Assembly: GCA_030699345.1 (NCBI GenBank)
Contig: JAUYMX010000099.1
Span: 1 to 6,495 of the forward strand
Reading direction: 5' to 3'
Length of the DNA: 6,495 nt
From: Methylococcaceae bacterium
GTDB lineage: Bacteria; Pseudomonadota; Gammaproteobacteria; Methylococcales; Methylomonadaceae
Shown piece after piece: positions 6,133 through 6,495 of this stretch. Every line of letters begins with the position of its first letter. Position 1 is the first letter of the stretch. The position numbers and the translations under genes are program-made. The notes under the pieces are model-generated. The model searched no databases and was not told where the DNA came from. It saw nothing but the letters and a program-made list of their open reading frames with translations.

Positions 6133-6495
6133 TTATTTTTCCATTTGCTTAAAGAGATCGCCCAAAGTAGGCGTCCCAGCTGATTGCTGAGAGTAATCTT
6201 TAATAGTGTGTGACTCTTCGTCGTTATCTTTAGCTTTAATAGATAAAGAGATAGATTTGCTCTTTTTATCTACGCCGATGAACTTAGCTTCAAGCTCGTC
6301 GCCTTCTTTTAACAGTGTACGTGCATCTTCAACACGATCACGTTGGATTTCTGAAGCACGAAGATAGCCTTCAACATTGTCAGCTAATAAAACAACAGCG
6401 CCTTTAGCATCAACTTCTTTGATCACACCTTTAACCAAGCTACCTTTTTCGTATGTGGCAAGGAAATTTTGGAATGGATCTTGTTCAAGCTGCTT
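6133..6495 (-). CDS. rpsA: 30S ribosomal protein S1, C-terminal part (partial)
   Basis: The visible 120 codons are the 3' end of rpsA; the gene continues beyond the right edge of the window. S1 is a large RNA-binding protein of the small ribosomal subunit that helps mRNA bind and unfold at initiation; E. coli S1 has six S1 repeats. The fragment opens with KQLEQDPFQNF, the linker before the last repeat. It then holds one full S1/OB-fold repeat from about residue 18 to 90, with GVIKEVDAKGAVVLL, VEGYLRASE and ISLSIKAKD. The acidic, low-conservation tail ends with TLGDLFKQMEK. There is no start codon within the window; the frame is open to the edge. It is followed by a strong terminator and then ihfB on the same strand, as in the common gammaproteobacterial order. 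Confidence 0.96.
   Translation of the reverse strand, partial: KQLEQDPFQNFLATYEKGSLVKGVIKEVDAKGAVVLLADNVEGYLRASEIQRDRVEDARTLLKEGDELEAKFIGVDKKSKSISLSIKAKDNDEESHTIKDYSQQSAGTPTLGDLFKQMEK

Overview
The window looks like an ordinary chromosomal segment of a gammaproteobacterium with moderate-to-low GC. The best support is the rpsA-terminator-ihfB pair at the right end, which is a conserved gammaproteobacterial arrangement, and an hflD homologue, a family largely confined to that class. The overall gene set would fit a methanotroph-like lineage (Methylococcales), but that is a guess from general resemblance. I see no tRNA, rRNA, CRISPR array, insertion sequence or prophage gene.

Left part (1-1327, + strand): the C-terminal end of an EAL-HDOD signalling protein, with an in-frame TAA just upstream of the last conserved EAL block. 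Eight bases later comes hflD, which is full length. The two genes probably share a transcript.

Middle (1365-4305, - strand): four genes read right to left. They are a zinc-dependent medium-chain alcohol dehydrogenase, a small heat-shock protein (Hsp20), the DnaJ-like co-chaperone CbpA and its modulator CbpM. Hsp20, CbpA and CbpM form a compact protein quality-control cluster: a holdase, a J-protein that passes clients to DnaK, and a small inhibitor of that J-protein. Ribosome-binding sites show that three of these genes start a few codons inside the longest open frame.

Right part (4306-6495): a 104-bp divergent intergenic region leads to a YhiN/HI0933-family flavoprotein on the + strand. This converges on ihfB (IHF beta subunit, GTG start) and the 3' end of rpsA (ribosomal protein S1), both on the - strand. 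A strong intrinsic terminator lies between rpsA and ihfB.

I did not find a convincing undescribed system. The most noteworthy points are the premature stop in the EAL-HDOD gene, the hsp20-cbpA-cbpM grouping, hflD beside an EAL-HDOD gene instead of mnmA or purB, and a Gln in place of the usual Glu next to the catalytic zinc histidine of the dehydrogenase.
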